From Candidatus Bathyarchaeota archaeon (GTDB taxonomy: Archaea > Thermoproteota > Bathyarchaeia > Bathyarchaeales > Bathycorpusculaceae): a DNA stretch of 53,726 nucleotides. The stretch is taken from contig JAFGNM010000021.1 of NCBI GenBank assembly GCA_016927015.1, forward strand, positions 1-53,726, given 5' to 3'. Shown piece by piece: positions 43,804-51,564 of this stretch. The translations under genes were made by a program, and so were the position numbers. The notes below the pieces were generated by a model. The model made no database searches, was not told the origin of the DNA, and saw nothing but the letters and a program-made list of their open reading frames with translations. Each line of letters begins with the position of its first letter. Position 1 is the first letter of the stretch.

Positions 43804-44367
43804 ATGGTCTTAGTGCCACAATTGAAAAGAATTCCTATTCGCTATCAGACATTCCCTCGAACTGTTAACCCGCCTGAATTTGCTGAAAAAGTGGCTAAAA
43901 TCTTTAGAGACCATGAACAACAAATTTCAACGACAATCCTTAAGAAAGGATTAACCAGCGATGAGGTTCTTCCAGTGATTCGAGGTGACCTAGAAAAATT
44001 AGGGTTTGAATGCGAAAAAAGTAAGATGGCCAGCGGCAAAATAAATAGACCAGTTCTATTCGGAGAAAATGGCAAAACAGAAGTAAGCTATGATATTGAT
44101 GCAAGTCATCCACAGTGGCATGCTGTCCTTGAAGTTGAAGCTGGACGTGCTTGGAAAGGAAATGCCATTTACAGAGATTTAATTCGCGCAAGTATAATGG
44201 TCGGAGTTAAATTTCTGATATTAGCGGTTCCTAACAGGTACAAATACAATGTTTCTGGTAAAATATCCACGAGCACAGATTATAAAAATACACGGGATTT
44301 GGCAGATGCATTGTACGGAAATGATTCGTTCCGATTACCGTACCAATTAATGCTCATAGGATATTAG
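43804..44367 (+). CDS. Possible PD-(D/E)XK-type nuclease-like protein
   Basis: A 187-residue soluble protein. The core Y-D-I-D-A-S-H-P-Q-W-H-A-V-L-E-V-E-A-G-R-A, followed by a helix Y-R-D-L-I-R-A-S and a strand F-L-I-L-A-V-P, fits the D-x(n)-E-x-(E/K) layout and alpha/beta core of restriction-endonuclease-like folds. Glu replaces the usual Lys in the last position, which is known in some enzymes, but no subtype can be assigned. No methyltransferase is adjacent. The gene sits in a gene-poor accessory region with relic repeats, consistent with an orphan defence or mobile-element remnant. Confidence 0.6.
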   Translation: MVLVPQLKRIPIRYQTFPRTVNPPEFAEKVAKIFRDHEQQISTTILKKGLTSDEVLPVIRGDLEKLGFECEKSKMASGKINRPVLFGENGKTEVSYDIDASHPQWHAVLEVEAGRAWKGNAIYRDLIRASIMVGVKFLILAVPNRYKYNVSGKISTSTDYKNTRDLADALYGNDSFRLPYQLMLIGY

Positions 44368-44581
44368 AAGCGGATACTGCACGCGCTAATTGCCGCGTTA
44401 CCATAGCCCGCAACAATTCGATTTCCTCACCCTTCTCTAAATCTTCCTCAGAAACAAAACCAATACCAAAGAAGATAAACTGCGAGACAGAACACCATTT
44501 AATTGACAAACAGTAACGCGCGCTCAAACTTCCATTACCTTCCTTAAAGTCGAAGTAACTCACATTATAGACGTAAATCAT
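44354..44581 (-). CDS. 75-residue protein (parent of a duplicated fragment)
   Basis: A short minus-strand gene that overlaps the 3' end of the nuclease-like gene by 14 bases. The sequence is protein-like: V-Y-N-V-S-Y-F-D-F-K-E-G-N-G-S near the start, a hydrophobic F-I-F-F-G-I-G-F, then an acidic E-E-D-L-E-K-G-E-E helix. No ribosome site is clear. A 33-bp exact copy of its middle (44429-44461) recurs at 45244-45276 in the same orientation, reading the same G-F-V-S-E-E-D-L-E-K-G. This suggests a once longer duplicated gene. No family recognised. Confidence 0.45.
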   Translation of the reverse strand: MIYVYNVSYFDFKEGNGSLSARYCLSIKWCSVSQFIFFGIGFVSEEDLEKGEEIELLRAMVTRQLARAVSASNIL

Positions 44582-44751
44582 ATTGGCAGTATGGTGGCGT
44601 AGAATCTTACGAAGCTTTATCTTTTTAAAAGGTGAATAGACTTATACCGTTAAAGGTTGAAAAGGGGAAAAAGCGCGTTTCACCTGAAATTTTGAATTTA
44701 CTCGAAAGTTATTAAAGCGCTGTTACGCATATTATGCTTCTGGGGACATAT

Positions 44752-44844
44752 GTGCCAAAAAAAGATAAACCCTTGACTAAGAAAGAGCGAAACGAGAAAA
44801 GAAAGAAACAGAAGGAAAAGAAAAGCAAAACGCAGTCTTCTTAA
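44752..44844 (+). CDS. 30-residue lysine-rich mini-protein
   Basis: A GTG start five bases after GGGGAC (or ATG at 44734) opens a short frame that begins M-P-K-K-D-K-P-L-T-K-K-E-R and is almost entirely Lys, Glu, Arg and Gln. It resembles the gene at 45009-45137 in composition and in its M-P start. Such basic peptides may bind nucleic acid. Real translation is unproven. Confidence 0.4.
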   Translation: MPKKDKPLTKKERNEKRKKQKEKKSKTQSS

Positions 44845-45008
44845 GCTCAAGAAAAGGCTTTACAAAACTCTTTCTCTTTTTACCCATAACGTTGGCTTCT
44901 TAATGGAAAGAAAGAAGCAGTGGTTTTGGTTATTGTTGCCTTCCTCAATTAATGCGAAGGAAAAATGTTTTAGCTTGGTCGTCTATTGTTAATTTGTGGC
45001 TGAGATTT

Positions 45009-45137
45009 ATGCCGAGTGTAGCGAAACGTAAACAAAAGAATACACAAATCGCACATCAGAAAAAGATGGAACGAGAAAAAGAAGCGAAAAAGAAACAGTT
45101 GAGACAGCAACTTCCTGCCAAGGGCAAGAAACGTTAA
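45009..45137 (+). CDS. 42-residue lysine-rich mini-protein
   Basis: A short basic protein beginning M-P-S-V-A-K-R-K-Q-K and ending P-A-K-G-K-K-R, with a helix-prone K-K-M-E-R-E-K-E-A-K-K-K centre. The frame is open for 19 more codons from 44952, but the ATG at 45009 gives a product like the neighbour at 44752-44844. It may be a small nucleic-acid-binding protein. No ribosome site is obvious, so confidence is modest. Confidence 0.42.
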   Translation: MPSVAKRKQKNTQIAHQKKMEREKEAKKKQLRQQLPAKGKKR

Positions 45138-45243
45138 AGCGACTAAGGAGCAATTGTAACCATCGGCGTCGCTTATGCCCCGCCTCGCACGTTCCAGATG
45201 ACGACGGTCAAGTGCGCATCACAGTCTATACTTGGCTTTCCTT

Positions 45244-45276
45244 ACCCTTCTCTAAATCTTCCTCAGAAACAAAACC
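45244..45276 (-). repeat. 33-bp exact duplicate of part of the 44354-44581 gene
   Basis: Identical to 44429-44461. In the minus frame it reads G-F-V-S-E-E-D-L-E-K-G before a stop, and flanks diverge at once. It is a gene fragment left from duplication or decay. The surrounding 45138-45422 stretch holds no intact gene. Confidence 0.7.
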
Positions 45277-45422
45277 GAGCTCTACAGAACTAATGAGAAA
45301 AGTTCTAAAGTCAACTTGAAAGGTCTATTCAAGAGCTTGAAAAAGTCGCGACCTGATAACTCTCAACGGCAATGATACTATAGCGCTCATATTACTAGCC
45401 ACGTTGGACGAGGAGGTGAGAG

Positions 45423-45584
45423 GTGAAATTGAAAGAATATGCTTGCATACAAGTTAATCACCACAAAGAAGTACCTACGGCAATTGCTGACATGCAGAAC
45501 CTAGGTTGGCGTCTTCACACCTATCAAGCTACTGGGTATGGTGCAGATGTAAAGCACTACTTACTATTTGAAAAGGGTGACTAA
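45423..45584 (+). CDS. 53-residue DUF4177-like protein
   Basis: A GTG start just after GGAGGTGAGAG opens a 53-codon frame. The layout, strand K-E-Y-A-C-I-Q-V, then helix, L-G-W-R-L-H-T-Y-Q-A-T-G, then K-H-Y-L-L-F-E-K, is that of DUF4177-type small domains (a strand, helix, strand with a conserved G-W and an aliphatic final strand). The family's role is unknown. The strong ribosome site supports real expression. Confidence 0.65.
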   Translation: MKLKEYACIQVNHHKEVPTAIADMQNLGWRLHTYQATGYGADVKHYLLFEKGD

Positions 45585-45729
45585 CTGCTGTAAAGACAAC
45601 GCCCAGCGGGCGCTGAGATTTAAATTAGATTGAAGTGTTGCAAGACAAATCAGCATTTTTAAGATAAAGATTCACAATTCACAAATGATTAATTAAAAAA
45701 GTAACAAAGAAACAGCAGAGTGCAGAAAA

Positions 45730-46038
45730 ATGGCGAAATCTAAGCTCGAACTATACGAAGAAGTCCTCTCAGCATTAGTAGACAAAAGCCTCAGCGTTGA
45801 CAACCTTGCATTCCTATGCGACATGGACTGCGCAACCGTTACAGAGTTATTAGACTTTCTAGAGAAAAATCGACTCGTTGAAAACAACCACAGCTACACA
45901 AAAGTACTCTATTCTCTGACAGAAAGAGGAGAAGCAGTATACAAATCGCTCACCAAAACCAAACGCTTAAACAAACTGAAAAAATCAATAAAACCTATCA
46001 AAGAAACTAAACACGCGCTCACAACCCTCGCAGAATAG
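45730..46038 (+). CDS. Small winged-helix transcription factor
   Basis: A 102-residue DNA-binding protein of archaeal winged-helix type. The N-terminal helix L-E-L-Y-E-E-V-L-S-A-L leads into a helix-turn-helix (S-V-D-N-L-A-F-L-C-D-M-D-C-A-T-V-T-E-L-L), with F-L-E-K-N-R-L-V-E-N as the recognition/wing junction and L-T-E-R-G-E-A-V as the wing end. The last 25 residues are Lys-rich. The layout is like archaeal Sso7c4/DUF-type ArsR-related proteins. It has no clear partner, and it lies in the accessory region. Confidence 0.8.
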   Translation: MAKSKLELYEEVLSALVDKSLSVDNLAFLCDMDCATVTELLDFLEKNRLVENNHSYTKVLYSLTERGEAVYKSLTKTKRLNKLKKSIKPIKETKHALTTLAE

Positions 46039-46373
46039 CGCGCGTAACTAACTTAGCGCATGTGCTCGAAGGGTTGAAGAAGTCACGACCTAAAAGCAAA
46101 AACCCTTTTCTTAGTAAAAAATAGCGCGTTTTAAAATGTTTGAAATTGATGACGCTTTTTCCTAAAAATACAAAATGAAATAGAATTACCATACAAAAAG
46201 TGTTTTCTCTATGATTACATTAATATATTATGCTACGAACTTCATATAGTAACTGTTGGATTTTTTAGAGGAAGAGTCAGATCAACTATAAGCGCGTTTT
46301 ACTTTTTCTCAGATTATTCTAATAGTATATTATCGGGGCATGTAACTGTGAAAGGAAAAAAGAGTGAAGAAAT

Positions 46374-47027
46374 TTGAGAAAAAAGAAGTCTGTAGGAGAA
46401 TATCTTGCTTTTCTTTCAGTGAAATATGAAGTTGATCCTGAAGAATTTTTGTATTCTCTGCGTTCAGCAGAAGAGCATAAAGAATCAAGATGTGCCAAAT
46501 TATCAATTCAATGTCGGGGCAAAACAAAAAAGAAATTCATCTTTCTAATTAAGAGGGAATCTGAAGTCATTGCGCAATTCCGTATAGATGAAGACTTTCT
46601 TTTTAATGAAAACAATCACTTAAGAAATTTTATGGACACCGATGAGATTCGCAGGTATTTAGCAAGGAAAGCTAGAACAGCTACTGCTAATTCCATTAAA
46701 GATTTGCGGACTGGAATGACGCATGTTAATCTGAAAGCTGAGATTTTGGATGTTACAGAGACAACGCATGTTATTACTAGATATGGAAACCACGCTAGCC
46801 TCGCTAAAGCGTCAATAGGTGATGAGACTGGAACAATCAAACTTTGCCTATGGAACGGACAAATAGCCGGTGTTTCGGCTGGAGACATCGTTCAAATTGA
46901 GAATGCGCAAGTGTCCGCGTTTAGAGGTGAAAACCAACTGAGCCTTGGCAAAAAAGGAACCCTAAGTAACGTTGAAATCGGTAAACCCCACGCGATATCT
47001 ATGGATTTGCCCAATCCCATGATCTAA
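46374..47027 (+). CDS. OB-fold (RPA/SSB-like) single-strand binding protein
   Basis: A 217-residue protein. The C-terminal domain (about residues 110-205) is an OB-fold of the archaeal RPA/SSB type: V-N-L-K-A-E-I-L-D-V-T, A-S-I-G-D-E-T-G-T-I-K-L-C-L-W-N and G-D-I-V-Q-I-E-N-A-Q-V. The N-terminal 100 residues form a separate, charged domain without a known match. The start is TTG behind GAAGAAA; no ATG fits. Archaeal proteins of this kind bind ssDNA in repair or replication. It lies alone in the accessory region, with about 335 non-coding bases before it in which nothing else is recognised. Confidence 0.75.
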   Translation: MRKKKSVGEYLAFLSVKYEVDPEEFLYSLRSAEEHKESRCAKLSIQCRGKTKKKFIFLIKRESEVIAQFRIDEDFLFNENNHLRNFMDTDEIRRYLARKARTATANSIKDLRTGMTHVNLKAEILDVTETTHVITRYGNHASLAKASIGDETGTIKLCLWNGQIAGVSAGDIVQIENAQVSAFRGENQLSLGKKGTLSNVEIGKPHAISMDLPNPMI

Positions 47028-47287
47028 TTAAAGCGCGTTCATTGGATAATGCTTTGTTTGTTGCACCTTGTCTTGACTCAATAAGAGACGCAAGTTTTTG
47101 AATTGCTGAAGCCGATAACGGTTTCGCATAAAGCGCGCGCCTTCCATACAAAAAGGCTTCGCGTTATCGACTTAATTTCCTGTGGAAATTTTACACTGTC
47201 AAACTTGAGAAGTCTCACGATGCCTTCTGCTGAAGCCATCCTTTTTGTTGCGGCGCGCCACACATAAAATAGAAAAAAAGAATGGGG

Positions 47288-47632
47288 TTAGAATAACAGT
47301 CCCCAAATTCCAAGGATTATGGCTATTATACCGATTATGGTTTGGAATCCGCCTAGCCATTTTGCTACTTTTGCTATGTCCTTTCCTATTGCAGGTATGC
47401 TTGTCAGAATTCCCATTGCCAGTATCAATCCAGCTACGATTGCCACGATGCTCTGCAACAAATCACCAAAGTATAGTATTCCTAAGATTATGGCTATTAC
47501 TCCGATGATTGTTTGGAATCTGCCCAGCCATTTAGCGACTTTCTCTAAGCTTTCGCCGATTGCAGGAATGCTTGGTAGAATGCCCATTGCCAGTATAAGC
47601 CCAGCTACAATATTGATTATCTCTATTATCAC
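47288..47632 (-). CDS. Membrane protein made of two tandem repeats
   Basis: A 114-residue hydrophobic protein built from two nearly identical halves of about 46 residues. Each half has A-G-L-I-L-A-M-G-I-L, then S-I-P-A-I-G, a basic K-V-A-K-W-L-G, and F-Q-T-I-I-G. The two copies cover about residues 9-54 and 67-112 and also match at DNA level. Each contributes two membrane helices. The Lys-Trp-Leu link is probably cytoplasmic. It looks like a recent internal duplication. Function is unknown. AGAGAGG lies just before the start. Confidence 0.7.
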   Translation of the reverse strand: MIIEIINIVAGLILAMGILPSIPAIGESLEKVAKWLGRFQTIIGVIAIILGILYFGDLLQSIVAIVAGLILAMGILTSIPAIGKDIAKVAKWLGGFQTIIGIIAIILGIWGLLF

Positions 47633-47836
47633 AATCCTCTCTCCGTACCTTTTTGTTTTGTAGGGGTGAGTTTATAAGGTTTTTAACAAAGTCAAGCTCG
47701 AGATTAAAATTAAAGCGCAAAAATCAGATTTTCGCGAAAAAAGGACGCATATCAATCTCAACAAGGAATGATGAACAATGATTGGAGGCTTTGTTTTCTC
47801 CAATCTTATAGAAACGAAGCGACAAAACATTTATTA

Positions 47837-47884
47837 GTTAGAAACATTTAACCTTATGTTAGATAAATGCAATAAAATGTTAGA
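47837..47884. promoter_or_regulatory. Three GTTAGA boxes spaced 21 bp
   Basis: GTTAGA occurs at 47837, 47858 and 47879. The exact 21-bp step equals two helical turns. The last two are extended to ATGTTAGATA. They lie about 110 bases before the DUF2178/XRE gene pair and are a likely operator for the encoded XRE regulator. Confidence 0.6.
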
Positions 47885-47992
47885 TATAATTAAATGGAGT
47901 TCGAGAAACACGAAAAAATATAGAAAAATATCATTCGTTTTAAGAACTTTGATTTCCCAAAGAATCGCAATTATTAACGGAGGTGAATAGGT

Positions 47993-48331
47993 ATGACTAC
48001 GTTTGGATGGCCTATAATTCTAATCCTAAACGCTGTGATAATTATTCTACTAGCAATATTTTTGATCTGGACGGTGCAAAAAAACAAGAAAGCAGGATAT
48101 CCAATGCAAGATGAACGAACATCAAAGATTCAAGGCAAAGCAGCAATGGGCACCTATTATATTACCTTAGCCTTCATGGTGTCAATAATGCTGTGGAACA
48201 TTTTCGGAAACGAGTTTCTAAACTTCTTGCCTGAACTGGACACAGGATATACTGTAATCGCCATAATGCTGGTAATGGGATTCTCGTTCGGCTTGCTGAG
48301 CTGGTACTACGCTAAAAAAGGAGAATTCTAA
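47993..48331 (+). CDS. DUF2178-like membrane protein
   Basis: A 112-residue protein with three membrane helices. The loop after the first helix has [11 protein letters not shown], the family mark of DUF2178. Its stop codon overlaps the ATG of the following XRE regulator (TAATG), the usual operon arrangement of this pair in archaea and Gram-positive bacteria. GGAGGTG gives a strong ribosome site. It is likely a sensor or co-factor controlling the regulator at the membrane. A 21-bp-periodic GTTAGA array lies upstream. Confidence 0.82.
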   Translation: MTTFGWPIILILNAVIIILLAIFLIWTVQKNKKAGYPMQDERTSKIQGKAAMGTYYITLAFMVSIMLWNIFGNEFLNFLPELDTGYTVIAIMLVMGFSFGLLSWYYAKKGEF

Positions 48332-48546
48332 TGAAATTCAAAACTCGAATCAAAGAGTTAAGAGCACGATACGATTTAACCCAAGACGACCTTGCAAAAA
48401 GCGTGGGTGTCAGAAGAGAAACCATCCTTTACCTAGAAAAGGGCAAGTACAATCCATCCCTAATGCTAGCTCACCAGATAGCTCAAACTCTAAAAACCAC
48501 AATAGATCACCTATTTATTTTCGAAGATGAAAAAACCCGAAAATAA
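48331..48546 (+). CDS. XRE-family helix-turn-helix regulator
   Basis: A 71-residue compact regulator. The domain reads [22 protein letters not shown], then [16 protein letters not shown], the standard XRE layout with the K-Y-N-P-S turn of the YgzD-like subgroup. It ends with I-D-H-L-F-I-F-E. It is co-translated with the DUF2178 gene. It probably binds the GTTAGA boxes upstream and represses its own operon. Confidence 0.9.
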   Translation: MKFKTRIKELRARYDLTQDDLAKSVGVRRETILYLEKGKYNPSLMLAHQIAQTLKTTIDHLFIFEDEKTRK

Positions 48547-48665
48547 GCGCGCGGAAGAAAAAACATCAGAAACCATAAATCTAGAACTAACAACACTACT
48601 ATAGAGAATATCAAAAATGAAGAACAAGCCAAAAACAAAGAGTAAAAAATTACTTTGCCCTAAGG

Positions 48666-48688
48666 CTGGGACGGCGACATAATCCCCC
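48666..48688 (+). repeat. Dispersed 23-bp repeat, copy B
   Basis: Same as 43355-43377 except one base. Just upstream a short frame from an ATG at 48617 runs M-K-N-K-P-K and reaches L-C-P-K, then loses phase: the repeat reads W-D-G-D-I-I-P-R-K in another frame. A deletion of a few bases in a small zinc-ribbon gene would explain this. The rest of the gap 48547-49160 has no convincing gene. It does hold a TATA-like ACTTTATGTA near 49081 and a GCACG-CAA-CGTGC inverted repeat at 49118-49130 in the presumed leader of the hydrogenase operon. Confidence 0.5.
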
Positions 48689-49160
48689 GAAAATAAAACA
48701 ACGTCCCCCGACAATTTAAACATTATAAATGTAATGTTGTGGATAAAACGAAAGTTCAGCGACAACAAGATTAAATTTGTACTTTATTTAAAAGGGGGCT
48801 ATAGTCGGTTCCGACCAGCTAGCCATGAACCCGCCAGCGCAGTCAAAACAATGCGCTTCCTTGGACTTGCTGCGACTTTTCAGAACTTTCTGGGACAGAA
48901 AAAGACACGGGAAAAGCCCGCTTCACAGCCAGAACAACAAACAGGGCTCAAAACACAAACAACCATCACGACAGAGGGGCTATAGAAAAACCGCACAACA
49001 CTACTCACCCCATGAACGGTATAGTTTTTCATTCAAAATCTAGGGTTTAAGATGGAAAAACCAGCGGAAACGTGACTGAAACTTTATGTAGTTGATATGG
49101 ACTTTTTGAGTATCTATGCACGCAACGTGCCCAGCGAAATGCTGCCGAGGTGACGCTTAA

Positions 49161-49700
49161 GTGACCGAAAACACAGCAACCTCCAAAGAGCCCATAAAAG
49201 CTTCCGAAATCGACCCGAAATTCAAGTATGAACTCTCACGGATGCACGGCAGCGAAAAACTTCTCAGATGCTTCCAGTGCGGAACATGCACCAGCGACTG
49301 CCCAGTGGCAAGATTCAGCGACACCTACAGACCCCGCACCATAATCCGCATGGCACAACTCGGACTCAAAGAACGCGTGCTAAACAGCGACACCCTATGG
49401 CTCTGCGCAGCATGCTTCACCTGCACAGACCGCTGCCCACAAGGCATCGAAGTCGCAAGCGTAATCCGCGTACTAAGAAACCTGGCAGCGGAAAAAGGCA
49501 TCGTACCCCAAGTTTTCAAAGACCAAGCCGCATGCATACTTGAATCAGGCTACGCTTACAAGATTCCAGAATTAAGAATCAAAAAACGCGAAACCCAAGG
49601 GCTGCCACCGCTTCCAAAAGGCAACCCAGAAAACATACGCAAAACACTCAAAGGCGTCAAATTCTTGGAAAAAACCGAAAAGGAAGGCGAACAAGCGTGA
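49161..49700 (+). CDS. hdrC: CoB-CoM heterodisulfide reductase subunit C (HdrC-like)
   Basis: A 179-residue iron-sulfur protein with two [4Fe-4S] sites: C37-F-Q-C40-G-T-C43-x3-C47-P and C82-A-A-C85-F-T-C88-x3-C92-P. This matches HdrC, which passes electrons between HdrA and HdrB. The GTG start follows a GAGGTG site. The gene overlaps hdrB by 4 bases (GTGA). In a non-methanogen the complex would reduce another disulfide or serve electron bifurcation. The N-terminal 35 residues are charged and cytoplasmic. Confidence 0.9.
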   Translation: MTENTATSKEPIKASEIDPKFKYELSRMHGSEKLLRCFQCGTCTSDCPVARFSDTYRPRTIIRMAQLGLKERVLNSDTLWLCAACFTCTDRCPQGIEVASVIRVLRNLAAEKGIVPQVFKDQAACILESGYAYKIPELRIKKRETQGLPPLPKGNPENIRKTLKGVKFLEKTEKEGEQA

Positions 49701-50584
49701 GCAGTAAATACCTGATTTTCCTCGGATGCGCAGTTCCCTACCGCGTATCATCCTACGAAATTTCAGCGCGCAAAGTCCTCGCCAAGCTCGGCGTGGAACT
49801 GGTTGAGATGCCTGAATTCAACTGTTGCGGTCTCCCCTTAGACCCAGTTAGCCACGAAACCATGCTTATCCTCGCAGCAAGGAACCTCGCGTTAGCCGAG
49901 CAAACAGGCTTAAGCATTCTCACGCTGTGTCCAGGCTGCGCTGGCACCCTAAAGAAAGTTAACAAGACTTTAAAGGAAGACAAAGAATTAAGAGAGCAAA
50001 TCAACGCTCACCTGAAAGAATCAGGATTGGAGCTAAAGGGAACCGTGGAAACCAAACATATACTACAAGTGCTTACGGAGGAGGTAGGCTTGGAAAAAAT
50101 AAAAAACGCCGTAGTCAAACCGCTCACCATGCTTAAGGTTGCAGAACATGTCGGTTGCCATCTGCTGAGGCCAAAAGAAGTCATAGGTTTCGACGACCCG
50201 GAAGACCCGCAAACTCTAAAAAAGCTTATTGAAGCAACAGGCGCCACTTGTCTCGATTACATTGATGAGACAGAGTGTTGCGGCGCACCAAGCGTCGGCG
50301 TAAGCGACAAAGTCGCGTTGCAGCTTGCCCGAGACAAACTTAACCACGTAAAAATGGTGGAAGCGCAAGCCTTAATTACGATTTGCCCGTTTTGCCACAT
50401 TATGTTCGACACGAATGAGCTGCGCATAGAAAGAATGTTCAGCGAAACCTATGGAATTCCGGTTTTGCATTACCCGCAGTTACTCGGGTTAGCCATGGGT
50501 ATGACTCCTGAAGAACTCGCTTTCAACGAGCTCAGAGTCGACACCTCAAAAATGCTACAAGTAATCAAAGAAGGAGTAAACTAA
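49697..50584 (+). CDS. hdrB: CoB-CoM heterodisulfide reductase subunit B (HdrB-like)
   Basis: A 295-residue protein with two cysteine-rich CCG domains. First: G-C11 then F-N-C-C-G-L-P, with C-P-G-C later. Second: V-G-C-H-L-L-R-P, then E-C-C-G-A-P-S and C-P-F-C-H. This C-x(31-39)-C-C-x(35-36)-C-x-x-C pattern binds the non-cubane [4Fe-4S] clusters that reduce the heterodisulfide. Both motifs look intact, so it should be active. The start is GTG inside the hdrC stop; the gene ends 2 bases before mvhG. Confidence 0.9.
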   Translation: MSSKYLIFLGCAVPYRVSSYEISARKVLAKLGVELVEMPEFNCCGLPLDPVSHETMLILAARNLALAEQTGLSILTLCPGCAGTLKKVNKTLKEDKELREQINAHLKESGLELKGTVETKHILQVLTEEVGLEKIKNAVVKPLTMLKVAEHVGCHLLRPKEVIGFDDPEDPQTLKKLIEATGATCLDYIDETECCGAPSVGVSDKVALQLARDKLNHVKMVEAQALITICPFCHIMFDTNELRIERMFSETYGIPVLHYPQLLGLAMGMTPEELAFNELRVDTSKMLQVIKEGVN

Positions 50585-50586
50585 AA

Positions 50587-51564
50587 ATGAGTAAAAACAA
50601 GCTGAAAATAGCCTTTTACTGGGCTGCAAGTTGCGGCGGCTGCGAAATCGCCGTTTTAGACATAAACGAGAAAATCCTTGACGTAGTGCAAATAGCAGAC
50701 ATAGTGTTCTGGCCCGTAGCCCTAGACATCAAATACAAAGATGTCGAAGCCATGCCAGACAAGTACATCGACATCACTTTCTTCAACGGGTCAATCCGAA
50801 ACAGCGAGCAAGAACACATGGCTAAGGTACTGCGGCAAAAATCCAAAACGCTGGTTGCATTCGGCTCCTGCGCCCACGAAGGCTGCATACCAGGCTTAGC
50901 GAACCTGCACGACAGCAAAGAAATCCTTGAATACGTTTACCAGAAACAGAAGGGACTTGTGAACCCAGAGGGAACCATCCCCAAAACTGAAACAAAAGTG
51001 AAAGAAGGCACACTAGAAATCCCTGAGTTCTACGACACGGTTAAAACTTTAGCGCAAACAGTGGACGTAGACTATTACCTGCCTGGCTGTCCGCCACCCG
51101 TCAAGCTCATAGCCGACGCCATAGACGCTATCGCAAAGAACGCGTTGCCTCCGAAAGGCTCAGTGCTTGCACCGCTGAAAGCAGTGTGCGACGAGTGCCC
51201 CAGAACAAGAGAAAACAAGAAAATCACCAAGCTTTACCGAGTATACGAGAAAGCGCCTGACCCAGAAAAATGCCTGCTTGAACAGGGCATACTCTGCATG
51301 GGTCCAGCTACTCGCAGCGGTTGCGGCGCTCAATGCTTAAACGTTGACATGCCATGCACAGGCTGTGGTGGACCTGGCCCAAACATGCCTGAACTAGGTG
51401 CTGGAATGATAACTGCTTTAGCATCCATACTTGGATATGACGAGAAGGATTTGTCTCCAGAGGCTGTTGAGAAGCTGATGAGCCAGATAGTAGACCCTGT
51501 CGGCACGTTTTACATGTACTCTTTACCAGCTTCAATTCTTAAGAGAAAGGTGATGAAGAAATGA
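50587..51564 (+). CDS. mvhG: F420-non-reducing [NiFe] hydrogenase small subunit (MvhG-like)
   Basis: A 325-residue electron-transfer subunit of a group 3 [NiFe] hydrogenase. Cluster ligands visible are C-G-G-C near residue 17, F-G-S-C-A-H-E-G-C near residue 95, P-G-C-P-P-P near residue 173, and distal cysteines in C-D-E-C-P-R and C-G-A-Q-C-L-x5-C-T-G-C-G-G. The latter resemble the MvhG [4Fe-4S] C-terminal region. It is cytoplasmic: no Tat signal peptide. It overlaps the large subunit gene by 4 bases. Confidence 0.9.
   Translation: MSKNKLKIAFYWAASCGGCEIAVLDINEKILDVVQIADIVFWPVALDIKYKDVEAMPDKYIDITFFNGSIRNSEQEHMAKVLRQKSKTLVAFGSCAHEGCIPGLANLHDSKEILEYVYQKQKGLVNPEGTIPKTETKVKEGTLEIPEFYDTVKTLAQTVDVDYYLPGCPPPVKLIADAIDAIAKNALPPKGSVLAPLKAVCDECPRTRENKKITKLYRVYEKAPDPEKCLLEQGILCMGPATRSGCGAQCLNVDMPCTGCGGPGPNMPELGAGMITALASILGYDEKDLSPEAVEKLMSQIVDPVGTFYMYSLPASILKRKVMKK

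Noticed and set aside
43804-44367. Complete restriction-modification system
   Set aside because: No methyltransferase or specificity gene is nearby, and the nuclease motif itself is imperfect.
44631-44714. 27-codon GTG frame before the lysine-rich mini-protein
   Set aside because: Plausible peptide, but no ribosome site and too short to support alone.
48511-48985. Frames on both strands after the XRE gene
   Set aside because: They cross the XRE stop or the dispersed repeat, lack ribosome sites, and do not look like folded proteins.
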